A stretch of DNA of 64,000 nucleotides from positions 68,992,712 through 69,056,711 of the forward strand of contig CM056581.1 in assembly GCA_029721435.1 (NCBI GenBank). The letters run 5' to 3'. The notes beneath the pieces were generated by a model. It was not told the origin of the DNA and made no database searches. It saw only the letters and a program-made list of their open reading frames with translations. Of this stretch, positions 1 to 11,113 are shown piece after piece. The position numbers were made by a program, and so were the translations under genes. The DNA comes from Gymnothorax reevesii. Lineage: Eukaryota > Chordata > Actinopteri > Anguilliformes > Muraenidae. Within the stretch, counting starts at the first letter, position 1, and the number at the start of each line of letters is the position of its first letter.

Positions 1-1969
1 TGAATGTTATCTGTCGTGTAAAAAAATCGTTTCGCGTCCGGTGGAAAAGCAGCTTACTAGTTTTGCACCTGATTTCACTAATCAGGGTCTGCATTGAACC
101 CCACGCACGCTTTTTCAATAATTTAATATTTCTTTGACAAAAAAGGTCGCTATTTTGTGAATAATATTGCCAGTTTCAGAGGATACTGTTTATGTATGGA
201 TCATATAGTAGCCTATATGGCATCACACCCCTGATTATAAAAGCATATCAGAGCTACGATTTCTTTCTGTTTATTCAGCATTGATCTCTGCATTTTACTT
301 TACTGTACCTTGCTGCCTCATCTTGAGCAGTTTGTCGACATTTCTCTAATAATTAAAAACAAATATTTGACAGATAATGGTGTCATTCTAAGAATTGTAT
401 CACCATTGCTAGAAAATCTATGTTCATTCTCCTTCAATCACCAGATGGCGGAGAGAGTGACACTCATGAATTTGCTACCATTGCTTCTGCTAAAAGAGCC
501 ACATGTTCAAATCCCAGTGGAGCCATATGCTTCATGCACTTCTGTGGATGCCCGCTCGATTTAGTCATAGACTTTAGCGATTTTGAATGAAAAGTACATT
601 ACAACAGGGTCTGTGAACCAATTAGCTGGTAGCCGTGATTTTTTTTTTTTTTTTAGCCTTACCTTGCAGTCTCACCTGTGCTGCAGTCTGTTCACCAAGC
701 CAGGGAAATAGCTCTCATCCTTTTACTTTACTCTTATAACCTATTTCTAACACAAACCACAATCCATATGATATCATGTATTGGCAACTTCACATTAACA
801 ACCTTAGATTTACTATTTACTGACATTTCTCACCAGGTGAAGGCACAAGCTTACCCACCTCCACCTTCTCCCTAAGGAATGAACCAAACCACCAATAAGG
901 GTCACAGGCGCAGGAGGCACAGCACAAAATGAATAAATATTTATTAAGTTCCAAAAATGAATAAAAACCTTTAAAAAGACAATATTTAGAATGAAATCGG
1001 AAACTGGTCCAATCGCTGTCTAGGGAACCCCCCTCAGCTAAATGGGGTCCTCCCGCACCGAGCATCCAACGCCCCCCAACTGCCTTTTTCACCATCTGCA
1101 AAATGTTTAACCTGTTCAAACTGTATGTTAAATATGGAAAAGTGAAAATTTTTACCAATATCATTTCTTTTTTATGATATCATAAAAAATATATATTCAC
1201 CTTCCTCTCTAGCCTAGACTTAAGCAAAAGGATGAGAGCTATTTTCATTGGCTTGGTGAACAGACTGCAGCACAGGTGAGACTGCAAGGTGAGGCAAAAA
1301 AGAAAATAATAATAATAATAATAATAAATTCCAGGCTACCAGAAAATTGGTTCACAGATGTTTACCCAGGCATAATGTACTTTCAACCAAAATTGCAAAA
1401 ATCTATGAAAAAAAAAAAATCGAGCGGGCATCCATAGAAATGCATGAAGCATATGTCTCCACTAGGATTTGAACCTGTGGCTCCTCAAGAAATAGCAATG
1501 GTAATTCATGGGTGTCACCCTCTCAAGCATCAGGTGAGCCTAATTGAGGGAGAAAGAACAGATTTTCTAGCTATGGTGATACAATTCTAAGAATAGCACC
1601 ATTATCTGTCAAATATATGTTTTTAATTATTAGAGAAATGTGGACAAACAGCTCAAGGTGAGGCTGCAAGGTACAGTGAACTAAAATGCAGAGATCAATG
1701 CTGAATAAACAGCAAGAAATCATAGTTCTGATATGCTTTTATGATTAGGGGTGTGATGCTATATACTGTATGATCCTCATACATAAACTTTATGTAACTG
1801 GCAATATTATTCACAAAATAGCGACACTATTTGTCAAAGAAATGTTTAATTATTGAAAAAGCGTGCATGGGGTTCAATGCAGACCCTGATCAGTAAAATC
1901 GGGTACAACGCTATTAAGCTGCTTTTCCACCGGACGCGAAACGATTTTTTGCATGACAGATTACATTCA
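1..1969. repeat. Giant fold-back inverted repeat, arms ~740 bp
   Basis: Bases 1-724 read as the reverse complement of about 1226-1969 along almost the whole length, with scattered mismatches and small indels (for example a poly-T run against an AAT-type microsatellite). The spacer is about 500 bp. The left arm is cut by the window start. The right arm continues outward into a motif (HET unit, around 1915-2034) that also occurs alone elsewhere in the window. No transposase frame is seen; the short open frames inside are not convincing. This looks like a non-autonomous DNA transposon with very long terminal inverted repeats or a fold-back element. The family is not identified. Confidence 0.8.
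1306..1327. repeat. AAT trinucleotide microsatellite
   Basis: A run of about seven AAT units. It lies in the right arm of the fold-back repeat where the left arm has a poly-T run, so it arose after the arms were formed. Confidence 0.85.
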
Positions 1970-2034
1970 AAGTCAAAGCAAAGACGCAAATACCCGCGAA
2001 ACGTATTGACGCGCGTCTTTGTATTGACTTTGCT
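1915..2034. repeat. Copy of dispersed CCGGACGCG palindromic unit
   Basis: The sequence runs from a CTGCTTTCCACCGGACGCG-like start through a stretch ending in TTCAAAGTCAAAGCAAAGACGC, then a partly mirrored half ending near TTGTATTGACTTTGC. Related copies are seen near 1-60 (reverse), 15287-15358, 15500-15606 and 39093-39145. It is a small palindromic MITE-like unit, probably of a TIR DNA transposon. Confidence 0.55.
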
Positions 2035-2568
2035 GAGCAATACGAACTATGTTTGTGGCGATATGTCGCATTTGAACTTGGTCCAGACCCGCTGGTTAAC
2101 ATGATTGAGGTTCAGAGATAATGTAGTAATGTTGCTGGGCCGAATCCCGATGTATGTTTGCCTATTTTCTGGTCAAAAGTTAACCGCGATTGACGCAGGA
2201 TCTTATTGGAATGACTGGGCAACGATAAGTCTTCACTTGCCCTATAAAGTAACCACATGGACCACAGATACAGCTCATACATAAAAACAGTATGCTATGT
2301 AACTGACAATATTATTCACAGAATGGTAACCTTATTTGTCAAATGAATGTTTAATTATTGAAAAAGTGTGCATGGTTTATTTCCTTTAGGCACGCATCAG
2401 ACTGTAGCGATGCACTGCAGGTTAGTGCAAACTTTCTGACGGGAAGATCTGCAGAAAGAAATCTGGGTTGAATTGATGTGGTCTGTTTCCCTAGGCAGGT
2501 GATTGGAGGAGAGCAGTTAATATGTGTTGGCTGCAAGAAATCAATGGGAGGAGCTCATTACCATGGAA

Positions 2569-2754
2569 ACGGCGCTTTTAACGCCGATTTCCACAACGCC
2601 GTCAAAAACGGCGTTAATTTGCATATGAAAACGGCGCTTTTAACGCCGTTTTTCACAACGCCGTAATTAACGCCGCTAATGTTCAAATGAAAACGGCGCT
2701 TTTAACGGCGTTCTCGCGAGAAAACGGCGTTAAAAGCGTCGAAAAAAAAGCAAT
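2569..2754. repeat. 62-bp tandem array of CGCC/GGCG palindromes
   Basis: ACGGCGCTTTTAACG recurs at 2569, 2631 and 2693, exactly 62 bp apart. Each unit contains several self-complementary AACGGCG/CGCCGTT blocks. The last unit runs into a palindrome centred on TCGCGA at about 2713-2718. The array is much richer in CpG than its surroundings. It has no coding potential. Confidence 0.8.
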
Positions 2755-2837
2755 AACGGAGTAAAATACACGTGCTCTCGTCCCAAAACGCGTTTTATAC
2801 CGAGGAATTATGTCACTATCGGCTTGCCATATGAAAA

Positions 2838-4397
2838 TACGGTGAAGCCCCACTACACGCGCGAAATCTACGCACTCCTCCGCATCCCATTCACTTAATT
2901 AGTATGGCATGCGTGCGTTTTGGTGCGCGATGCATTCTGGGTTACCATCTGATACGAGCCGGTGCGGAAAAGTGGGAGGGGATGAGATGAAATTTTCAAA
3001 CCATATTGAAACGGATACCGTGACCGTGCTGCGTGAACCAGTCTCTTTCGCCTGAAAATGACAACTTTTTCAGGGACAAACAACAGGCAGAAATAGTTAA
3101 TAATAAGCTAGCTAGCTATCTTCTTCTATCACTTATAAATTGTATAAGAAGTTCCTGGGCAAAACTTCAATCGTAGTGATGTAAGCCTAGACACAAAACG
3201 CTGTTTCACTTATCATAATTCCAACGTTTCATTTTTTTTTTAATTTAACGTGGTGAGTGACGTTTTGAGCCTCGTGGCTCACTATTGAATACAAGGATTT
3301 ACAACTAGTAGGCGGTATCTTTTCAGGGTATCGTACTTGATTATTTTGAATGCATCCGGCCGTCGCAATTAATATTATCATGCTGGTTAAGCTTCAATTC
3401 TGCATTTACAGCAGCAGCCTAAAAATCAAAATCCAGCGAGAATGGATTCTATTTGACGAAACATTGTTTGATACGCTCACAAGCCAGCAGACCAAATGCG
3501 CCCAAAGACGGCCCACTCCACTGGACAGCACGGATGATATAGGAATTTTCCGTGTGTAGTGGGATTTCACCGGAAGCCCGTAGTGATACAGACTGTCTAC
3601 ACTGCTTGTGCCGAGTTCGCTTAGTGTTCACTCATGGTTTATGCACCCCCATGGCTCGAAAACTGCGTGCCGCATTTTTGAACATTTCAGTATTCTCTCT
3701 AGTATATTGCACGCACCTCCGCACCCTTCACGCACTCCTCAGGCTCGTTTCCGAGGACTTACGGTGAAGCCCCACTGCACGCGGGAAATCCGGATGTTAT
3801 CCGCACCTCCCTGCGGAGCTGCTCGTTTATGGGCGTTTCTGACTTGCTGGCTTGTGGGCGTGTCGGACATTGTGTGATCAAATAGAATCCATCCTCGCTA
3901 AATTTTGATTTTCCTGCTGTTATGAGTACAAATCAATTTTCGTACAAACATCTCTCTGCCATGGATCGTCGAAAGAAGACTCTGGCTGCGATTACCGTCG
4001 CCACCGGTGTTTTTGGGTTCATCCCATCCTGCAACGCCGAAAAAATTATGGGGAGTATCATCGGCTCCTATCAGAGCTCCGTTTGGATACAGCACTCTTC
4101 CAGCAGTACTTGCGACTGGAAAGGTCCCAGTTCAGCTTCTTGTTCCTCCTTGTCAAAACAGGAAGATCTGCTTGCTCTGGAAGTTTTTCGGACGAAAGAG
4201 ATTGGCTCCCAGGTTGCGGGCACCGTATTCATTTCCATATGGCTTGAAAATTTCATCTTCGTCCCCTCCCACTTGCCCGGATCGTATCCGATGGTATCCC
4301 AGAATACATCGCGCACCAAAACGCAGGCATGCCATAGTAAATGAATGGGATGCGGAGGAGGGCGGAGATTTTCCGTGTGTAGTGGGGCCTCACCGTA
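2838..4397. repeat. Inverted-repeat element, ~220-bp arms, with inner palindrome
   Basis: The segment 2838-3060 is the inverted copy of about 4186-4397. Both contain the landmarks CCCCACTACACRCG and CGCATCCCATTCA. Between them a second inverted pair lies at about 3421-3553 and 3771-3913, beginning AAAATCAAAATCCAGCGAG and ending with the matching complement. The inner pair carries the same GTGTAGTGGG end motif, so one related unit appears to sit inside another. The open frames here (for example 3922-4344) lie across the palindrome arms and do not resemble known proteins. It is probably a non-autonomous TIR element. Confidence 0.7.
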
Positions 4398-5588
4398 ATC
4401 ATTGCCACGATGCACTGCATGGCAGTGCAGGAAGAAAAATCGTGTAAATGTCAGGGTAGCATTGTTTATCTCTCTGACACTTTTATTGTTCAATTTAATT
4501 ACTGTGAATTGTGTCTGACATAAAAAATCAGAATGATGTGCAGCTTACTGTATTTGTTATGAATTCTTTCATGATTTGTTATGAAATTGTGTATTATTTT
4601 GTTGACTAAACAGATTTAGACCTGCTGCAAGTACTATTATCTAGTAAATATAAAACAAAACATTGATCAAAAATGTTTTTGAACATGATACACCATCTAA
4701 AAATACGATACATGACAGAGGTCTTGTCAGAACATTTCAGTGTTTGATAGATTTCACAGATTTATTTCTCAATTTCATTGGTTTCACTGCTTTTGTTGGG
4801 GACGACTGTTTTAGGGTGACATCAGTGCCTCAAACATGCCATGACTTGACTGATCGCAGGCTTCTGAAATAATCCTAAATGAGCCAAGACTTGTATTACT
4901 GAATTGCACAATAGTAGTTCACTAAAAAGGAGGCAGTCCCACTTGGGAATTATCAGATCATCATTAGCACTGAAATGGAGGGGAGTAATTTACCTAAATG
5001 GTGGAATCCATTTCGATGATGCATGTCATTCGGGGAAATTTACAAGAAAAACTGGACTATTGGGACTATACTTTCTCAGGTGAGAATACTGCCTTAATAC
5101 AGTGGCTCTCTGGTGTTCCTCAGATTAATTCTGTGTATTGTCATCATGAGAAAATGTTTTTAACTTGCTATGAGAAGAATCAAAGGTCCTGTGCAGATCC
5201 CAGAAACATTCACCACAAAAAAAGCAGCAGGCCTATATTCGTTTAGGTAACAAAAATTTAAAAATTCATAACAAAAAATAAGCTGAACATCATTGTCATT
5301 TTTTTGTCAGACACTGTTCACACTTATAAGCTTGCACAGTAAAAATTTCAGAGAGATGAATAACTGGTGACCTGGTCATTTTTTTGCCCCAAAATTGGGC
5401 ATTATGAGGCAAAACTGGAAAAATTTACATAGAAATTATATCATCAAAAAAATCTACAAATGATATTACTTGGATTACTGCATTTTTGCAGAGAAATATA
5501 TACTGAGTCAAAAAAGAAACTGCACACTCATAAATTTGCAAATATTTTCTTTAAACTTTTAATAAAAGAGTTTTTATTATTACTAGGC
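4398..5588. other. AT-rich intergenic stretch, no gene recognised
   Basis: No convincing coding frame, RNA gene or repeat boundary is seen. The short open frames at 4663-4872 and 4998-5246 have no recognisable domain. Confidence 0.5.
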
Positions 5589-5589
5589 A

Positions 5590-6819
5590 AACTTGGGTAT
5601 AGACATTGATGGCTTTAACCTCAGCATTTTATTATATGCAGATGATATTGTTGTCTTCGCAGAATAAGAAATTAAACTGCAAAAAATGTTGGGCATTATG
5701 AGGAACTGGTGCAATAAATGGAGACTCTCTATTAATGTGGATAAAGCACAAGTAGTCCATTTTAGAAAACCTTCTGCTCCACGTAGTGAATTTGATTTCT
5801 TTTTTGGGCAATCACAGCTTATGTATTCCAGAACTTATAAATATCTTGGTCTTTTTCATGAAAATATGTTGTTTTCAGAGGGGAGAAGGGTTCTGTCTGA
5901 GCCTGCAGGGAGGGCTTTAGGGGCCATTATTAATAGGCTGAAGCTCTGCCCTGAATTAAGTTTCTTAACATTTACCCAGCTGTTTGAAAGTTTAGTTGGG
6001 TCTGTTTTGTTTTATGCAGCTGGGGTATGGGGCTTTGAAGATGCTCCTGAATGTAATAGAATTCAGAGTAGGGCCATGAGGAGTTTTCTTGGAGTACATA
6101 GGTTCACTACTAGAGCTGCGTTAGAGGGGGATATGGGTTGGCAGCCCTGTATGGTGAAACAAAGGGCGGAAGTAATTAGACTGTGGAATCGCCTTATTCG
6201 TTTTCCTGAAGACAGACTTACTCGGAAAGTCTTCAGTTGGGATAAAGCTCATAACCACCCATGGTCAATGGAAGTCCTGGAAATACTCTCATTAGCTAAT
6301 GTACAGTATCGATTTATAAATAATTTGCAAATGAAAATATCCCAGGTTAGACCGTCTCTGTTTGAATTTTATAGAGAGCAATGGTAATGGCAGGTGTCAA
6401 ATAAGCCTAAACTCAGAAGTTACTTGCACTTTAAAAATGAATATGCCACGGAGCCATATATCAAATGCTGGTTAACTTGGTTGCAGAGGTCTTTGTGTGC
6501 CCAGCTCAGAGCAGGGGTACTGCCTCTGCAGATTGAGGTGGGGCGCTATAAAGGTGTTCCAGAAGAAGACAGGTTATGTGTTTTGTGTGACTTAAGGGTT
6601 GTTGAGGATGAATGGCATTTTCTGTTCTTTTGTCCTGTATATCATGACTTAGGAATAGGTATGTTTGAGAGAATTCAACGTAAAAAACCCGATTTCTGCT
6701 GGATGACGGATGAAGATATGCTGAGTTGGTTATTTGAAAATGAAATTGATAGCTTGGCGAGATATGTGAAAAATGCTTGGAAACTGCGGCAAAGGAATCT
6801 GTATCCTGACTTAATTTGA
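5590..6819 (+). pseudogene. LINE reverse transcriptase, C-terminal part, two in-frame stops
   Basis: The frame opens with a segment ending LLYADDIVVFAE; the YADD polymerase active site is at 5635-5646. It continues through the RT thumb (WCNKWRLSINVDKAQVVHF) and the conserved YKYLG motif. The downstream part ends with a Cys/His-rich motif (CVLCDLRVVEDEWHFLFFC, about residues 66-84 of the last open segment) typical of LINE C-termini. The same frame is interrupted by TAA at 5665-5667, 21 bp before the first ATG, and TAA at 6385-6387, so three open pieces belong to one ancestral frame. No endonuclease domain remains. It fits the I/Nimb/L2-like superclade of LINEs, but I cannot fix the clade by eye. 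It is dead for autonomous movement. Confidence 0.8.
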
Positions 6820-6996
6820 CAATGATCTGTTTATTTAATTTAACTGTGAAAAGAATGAAAATATGTTTTGTATTTTGGTCACCCTCTATGTTATATAATG
6901 TGTTATGTGTTTTTTATGTCAATAGTGTTTTATAAGCCCATTTGGGCTGGGCACGTAAGTGCAAGACACTTTAATAAAAATCAAATCAAATCAAAA
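5590..6996 (+). mobile_element. 5'-truncated non-LTR retrotransposon (LINE)
   Basis: The segment holds the 3' half of a LINE: the end of a reverse-transcriptase domain, the C-terminal region and a 3' UTR. It finishes in an ATCAA-type simple repeat tail near 6976-6996, the usual signature of target-primed reverse transcription in clades without long poly-A tails. The 5' end is missing. The remnant of a hAT element begins only about 12 bp beyond the tail. Confidence 0.8.
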
Positions 6997-7007
6997 CTAG
7001 GGGTAAA

Positions 7008-8597
7008 CAGGGCCGGATTATGGGGGGTCTGGACCCCGGGGCCAGGAGTTTGCAAAGGGCACCCCACCCCCATGCCAACCTACCGTACCCAAGGATTCTA
7101 TAAAGGTTTCTTTCTGCTCTTCCTTCTTGCAAAGTTGTCCACTAACTCATCAAAGTTGAGCTGTCGAACAAACTCTGATTCTATTGCTCGAAGGGAGAGA
7201 GAATTCAATCGATTTTGGCACATTTTCATCCTGTGCTCATTTTTAATTCAAGCCAGTCTGGAGAATGACCGTTCCCCTTCACAGTTTGTTATTGGCAGGA
7301 TCAAAAACAGTCTGAGTGCTATGTAAACATTTGGGAAAGTGGACTGTAAATCCAAATTTACCATGGTCTTTAGCATTGTATTTGGGCATTTTTTTTCTTC
7401 TGAAATGAATGATTTGTACTGAACAAGTTCATCTGCCAAGCTCATGGTCAGATCAGTGGGATATGCTGTAGCAAGAGATTCGGCCCTTAAAGTGAGCTCA
7501 CTGTTGGACATATTATCAGGCATGAAAAGAACATGAAAAAGATTGGTCAAGTATGTGTATGCAGTTAACCGATGGTTAAGACAGGACACAAGTTTGTAAA
7601 TTAGAACATTGAACGTTTCAATCCGAAACCTTTCTTTTCCACTAAATTCAACACCTGGCTCTGCACTTTCATCAGCCATACATTTGCGCTTCTTTGTGCG
7701 CTGGAGGTCATGTCTGTAGTCTTGGGAGACTGAATCGATAATATTTAAAGCTGACCCTTCAAAAAAGGCAAACTTGTCTCTCTGTGCTGCTACAAAGTCA
7801 CAAAGTGAAAGGAGAAGCTGTGTAGCTGTGTGTATGTCAATGTCATGTTTCTGCAACTGCAGGCTCGTGGCTTGGAACCGCTGCAGTATTGTATCCCAAA
7901 AGTGTGCCATGAAAGCTATCGCTAGGGTGTCCAGCTTGCCACAGAGTGCAGAGGCCTCGCTTCTAGTTTCTCGTTTCTCCTGTGAATCTTTGGAAATATT
8001 GTTCAATGCCTCTCTCAATTGTGCATAATATTTCCAAAGAGGCTTTGTTGATTCAGCTCTTGAACTCCAGCGAGTACCTGACAAAGATTTCAGTGTGAGT
8101 TTCACATCTGTATCACGGAACACCTTTCCCCACCTGTGTGTTGACGAGGCACAAAATGTGCACATTGATAGCAGAAAGTCAAAGAAACGGCCAGCTTCTG
8201 GGCTACTGTCAACAGCATTGACACCAACAAAATTCAATGAATGTGCTGCACAGGGGACATAACAACATTCGTTTCACATGAGCTTGGACTCCATTGTACT
8301 TTCCTGACATATTACTTGCATTGTCATAAGACTGGCCTCGGCAGTTAGTTAAGTCTAGGCCCAGGTTCTCCACCATTGCAACACCACACTCAGCCAAACT
8401 GTTCCCACTGTGATTTTCAGTGGGCTCAAAAGCCAGAAAACGCTCAACTACTTCTCCACCATTATTTACAAACCTGAAAATAAAAGTTAATTAGTCCACA
8501 TGAGCAAGGTCTGAAGTGGAGTCAACGATAACAGAGAAGCATTTGGCCTCTTTAATCTCGCTGATAATTGCCTCATTTGTTCTTTCTCCCATTAAGT
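7008..8597 (-). mobile_element. Truncated hAT element (ZMYM1-like)
   Basis: One terminus is visible at 7008 as CAGGGCCGGATTATGG, the CAGGG-type end typical of hAT elements. The transposase is on the minus strand. The opposite end is lost where a Tc1-like fragment abuts at about 8597, so no target duplication can be read. Confidence 0.65.
7098..8597 (-). pseudogene. hAT transposase pseudogene, ZMYM1-like (DUF4371 plus hAT C-terminal domain)
   Basis: Reading on the minus strand, the N-terminal part resembles DUF4371: IISEIKEAKCFSVIVDSTSD, then a TAA stop at about 8493-8495, then LTFIFRFVNNGGE, and SYDNASNMSGKYNGVQAH. A 1-bp frameshift near 8265 moves the frame into CYVPCAAHSLNFVGVNAVDS, which opens the long frame ending at 7248. 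That frame ends with the hAT dimerisation motif ALRLFLILPITNCEGERSFS. A TGA at 7248-7250 then interrupts, but homology continues to 7098 (NRLNSLSLRAIESEFVRQLN). Vertebrate ZMYM1-like hAT proteins have this domain order. Residues before DUF4371 are lost to the Tc1 junction. Two stops and a frameshift make it non-functional. Confidence 0.8.
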
Positions 8598-9234
8598 GGA
8601 TAAATTGTCAATGTCAATGACAGAATCATGCTGGTGAGTGATGCAGGGGCGTCTGAGGCCCGAAGATCACGGGCATCCAGTAAAGGTCCTCTGCCTAGTC
8701 CATTACGCACAGAGATTTTTCCAGTTTCTCTGAATCTTTTCATGATATTATGCACTGTCAGTGATGAGACCTTCAAAGCCTTTGCAATTAGACGTTGAAG
8801 AACATTGCTTTTAAAGTGTTCCACAATTTTTCTTAACGCAAGCCTTCACGGGTTGGAGAGCCTCTGGCCATCTTTACTTCTGAAAGACTCAGCCTCTCTA
8901 AGACATCCCTTTTATAGCCAATCATGTTATACACCTGATGCCAGTTAACTTAATTACTTGCTAAATGTTATTTCAGCTGATTCTCTTATATATCAATTGC
9001 TTTTTCAGTCCTTTTTTTGTCTGTGTCCCTACTTTTTTGAGACCTGTTGCAGCCTGAAAATTTGAAATGAGCTCATTTTGTGGATAAAAATGTAAAATGT
9101 CTCAGTTTCAACATTTGAAATGTTATCTATGTTCTATTGTAAATAACATATTGGCTCATGTGATCTGAAAGTCATTGCATTTTGATTTTATTCACAGTTT
9201 ACACTTCGTCCCAACTATTTCGGAATTGGGGTTG
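8597..9234 (-). mobile_element. Truncated Tc1-like element, HTH half only
   Basis: The right terminus ends at 9234 with a TA at 9235-9236. The outer ~170 bp is a terminal inverted repeat of the same family as the element at 22633-26600 (CCCAACTATTTCGGAATTGG-like outer end). On the minus strand a short frame (8573-8824) carries the paired-like HTH (KALKVSSLTVHNIMKRFRET) and the GRGPLLDARDLRA linker. It then breaks off into hAT sequence at about 8597. The catalytic domain and the other terminus are absent. Confidence 0.75.
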
Positions 9235-9429
9235 TACAAATTCTACATTTTGTCTTTGCGTTGTCACTAAAATGCATCAAAATGCTTCTTTTTTCGCGAC
9301 TGTCACTCATCTTGTTTTGAGTGTGGCAGAAAGATCATCCTTTTACTCTGTCTTGTGTGACTTAAAAAAAAAAACCAGCAGCTCTCAAATGACAGACGGC
9401 TCTTATCATTCATGAAAAGGGCCCGACAC

Positions 9430-10217
9430 ATAGAGCCGACTGGTTGGCGACTGTTACATCGCTACCACTCTGCAAAAATGGTTCAGGAACAGTTTGAGGA
9501 ACTCAACAAGGTGTTGACATGGCATCCCAACTCCCCAGATCACTATCCAGCTGAAAATCTGTGGGATGTGCAGGACAAACAAGTCTGATCCATGAACACT
9601 GCATGGAAAATTGATTGTCATGTGAATAGAGTGTTTACACCACAATTGTTCACATTTGATCATATTTGCTTAAATGCAAACATAATTTCACATCAAATTT
9701 GCGAAGTTGGCAAAGGTGGTGTACACCACATTTGCTTCATGTTTTTGCAGAAGGTAAATACATTGCAATTTTGATGATAAAATAAAATAAATTATTAAGT
9801 GATAAATATGAAGTGATTTCCAAATTCATGGAATACTCACCTACTTACGCATATCCATAGAGAATGTGCAGTTTTTTCAATAATTTTCAAGTTTTTCACC
9901 ATATTCACTATATCTGCAAATATCATATGTGAATCATATTTGCATTCAAAATGCATTTGATGCAAATACAGTCATCCATATTCACATCATATTTGCACCA
10001 AAGGTGACTACAATTAATCGTGCAGCAGGAGGCCTCACTATGCAATCTGCAGGAATGAAAGGATTATATGCTGCTAATGTTTTGATGCCAAATAACCACA
10101 ACAGGCCTTCAGGAGTTTGATGGAGTTCATTTCTCAACACATCTGGACTTTTTTGGAGGCGTAAAGGGGCCAACTCAATAGGCAGGTGGTCATGATGTTA
10201 TGATTGATTGGTGTATA
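9430..10217 (+). mobile_element. Split Tc1-like relic with foreign insert
   Basis: A plus-strand frame near 9480-9589 reads MVQEQFEELNKVLTWHPNSP and then ENLWDVQDKQV, the third catalytic-motif region of a Tc1 transposase (…SPD…P.E.LWD…). The matching downstream part resumes at about 10029 (GAGGCCTCACTATGC) and runs to the 3' end near GATTGGTGTATA at 10217. The intervening 9598-10028 is AT-rich, unrelated to Tc1, and self-complementary in part. The first two catalytic residues and the left terminus are missing. Confidence 0.6.
9598..10028. other. AT-rich insert inside Tc1 relic
   Basis: Many copies of ATTTGC/GCAAAT-type words occur in both orientations, for example CAAAGGTGGTGTACACCACATTTG at 9713-9736, a near-perfect palindrome. 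The insert separates two halves of a Tc1 coding sequence. It is probably a small MITE, family unknown. Confidence 0.45.
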
Positions 10218-10650
10218 TCTGACGGTAAGAATATAAACCTTAATTCACTCTGCGCCTCGGTCGAGGTGCATATAGGGATGTTTTTAAGATGAGAACATTG
10301 TCTGAATCGATCCACTTTGCTACCTTTATTCTAATTGTTGGAAAATCACGCATGCCCTTGAAAACTGAAAAAGGTATTTGCATCTTGGTTATACACTGGG
10401 ACTAAGTGGTGTACTTTCATGACCTAACAAGCGATGACTGACCTTTTAATTCAGTCTATGCTCTTTACCCTGTTCCCTCGCGTAATGCACTCCGCAGTAT
10501 GTAGCTAAGTATTGCCTGCTGGGTAATGTAGTTTTTTATGGAACACAAAGCAATCATTGATAGCACATAAGACTACAGAAACCACAAATCCGGGTGAACA
10601 CGCTTCACTTTCTTCGATCTGCGGTCGAGACCCGCAGAAAACAATTCAAC
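10218..10650 (+). promoter_or_regulatory. gpkow: gpkow promoter and 5' UTR region
   Basis: This segment lies directly upstream of the gpkow start codon and shows no transposon signature. The minus strand at 10517-10532 reads ACTACATTACCCAGCA, close to the ZNF143/Staf site ACTACAATTCCCAGCA common in vertebrate housekeeping promoters. A second ACTACAG word lies at 10572-10578. No good TATA box is seen close to the start codon, in line with a ubiquitously expressed splicing factor. The transcription start itself cannot be placed from sequence. Confidence 0.5.
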
Positions 10651-10856
10651 ATGGCGTCAGAACCGGAGGATAATGAAGAGAATTCATGCGAAGTCAAAGT
10701 CTCCAAAGATGCCGTGGAAAAAAAACCTGGGCCCATTTCATTTGGCTTCAGTAAAACGTCAAATAAACGTTTAGCCTCCAGTCATAACTGTGACGAGACT
10801 GGAAAGGCAGAAGACCGAGATTATTTAACCGGCGTCGAACACCGAGAATTAAAAAG
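10651..10856 (+). CDS. gpkow: gpkow exon 1: N-terminus of spliceosomal G-patch/KOW protein
   Basis: GPKOW (yeast Spp2 family) is a nuclear spliceosome component; its G-patch recruits and activates the helicase DHX16/Prp2. This exon encodes the first 68 codons plus two bases. The start is the ATG in AACATGGCGTC; the GTG opening the longer frame at 10594 is not a plausible initiator. Residues about 26-38 read PGPISFGFSKTSN, matching the conserved PISFGF-KT motif of vertebrate GPKOW, followed by an acidic stretch and EHREL. The exon ends AAAAAG|GTGAGT, a consensus donor at 10857, in phase 2; the split codon is AG|T (Ser). The open frame runs 4 bp into the intron before stopping. The next exon is 10.9 kb away. 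Confidence 0.93.
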
Positions 10857-10979
10857 GTGAGTTAGCCTACTTGCTGTCCATCATAAGCTTGGAGATGACA
10901 GTAGCGAGCTTGTGATGATCACCAACCCGTTTAACGACGCTAGCTGGCAGCGGTGGGTACCGTTGCGCAATGCTTAAAT

Positions 10980-11113
10980 GGGCACTCCATGCCAGATGGT
11001 AACTTTGCAGTGACAATTAAGAGAAGTCAATGGACCGAGGCTTACAAACGCTGATTGTCCCTTTGACTTCTGTTCATTGTCATCAGCGTTAGCATATGGC
11101 ATGGAGTGTCCCT
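10980..11113. repeat. Short palindromic MITE
   Basis: GGGCACTCCATGCCA at the left is mirrored by GGCATGGAGTGTCCC at the right. The complementarity continues inward through AGTGACAATTAAGAGAAGTC against GACTTCTGTTCATTGTCA. Total length is about 134 bp with a short loop. It lies 120 bp after the exon 1 donor. Family unknown. Confidence 0.6.

Noticed and set aside
3922..4493. Overlapping 140-146 codon frames on both strands
   Set aside because: They lie in the arms of an inverted repeat and have no domain similarity.
10594..10650. Longer gpkow start at 10594
   Set aside because: It begins with GTG; the ATG at 10651 agrees with the usual N-terminus MAS-type start of the protein family.
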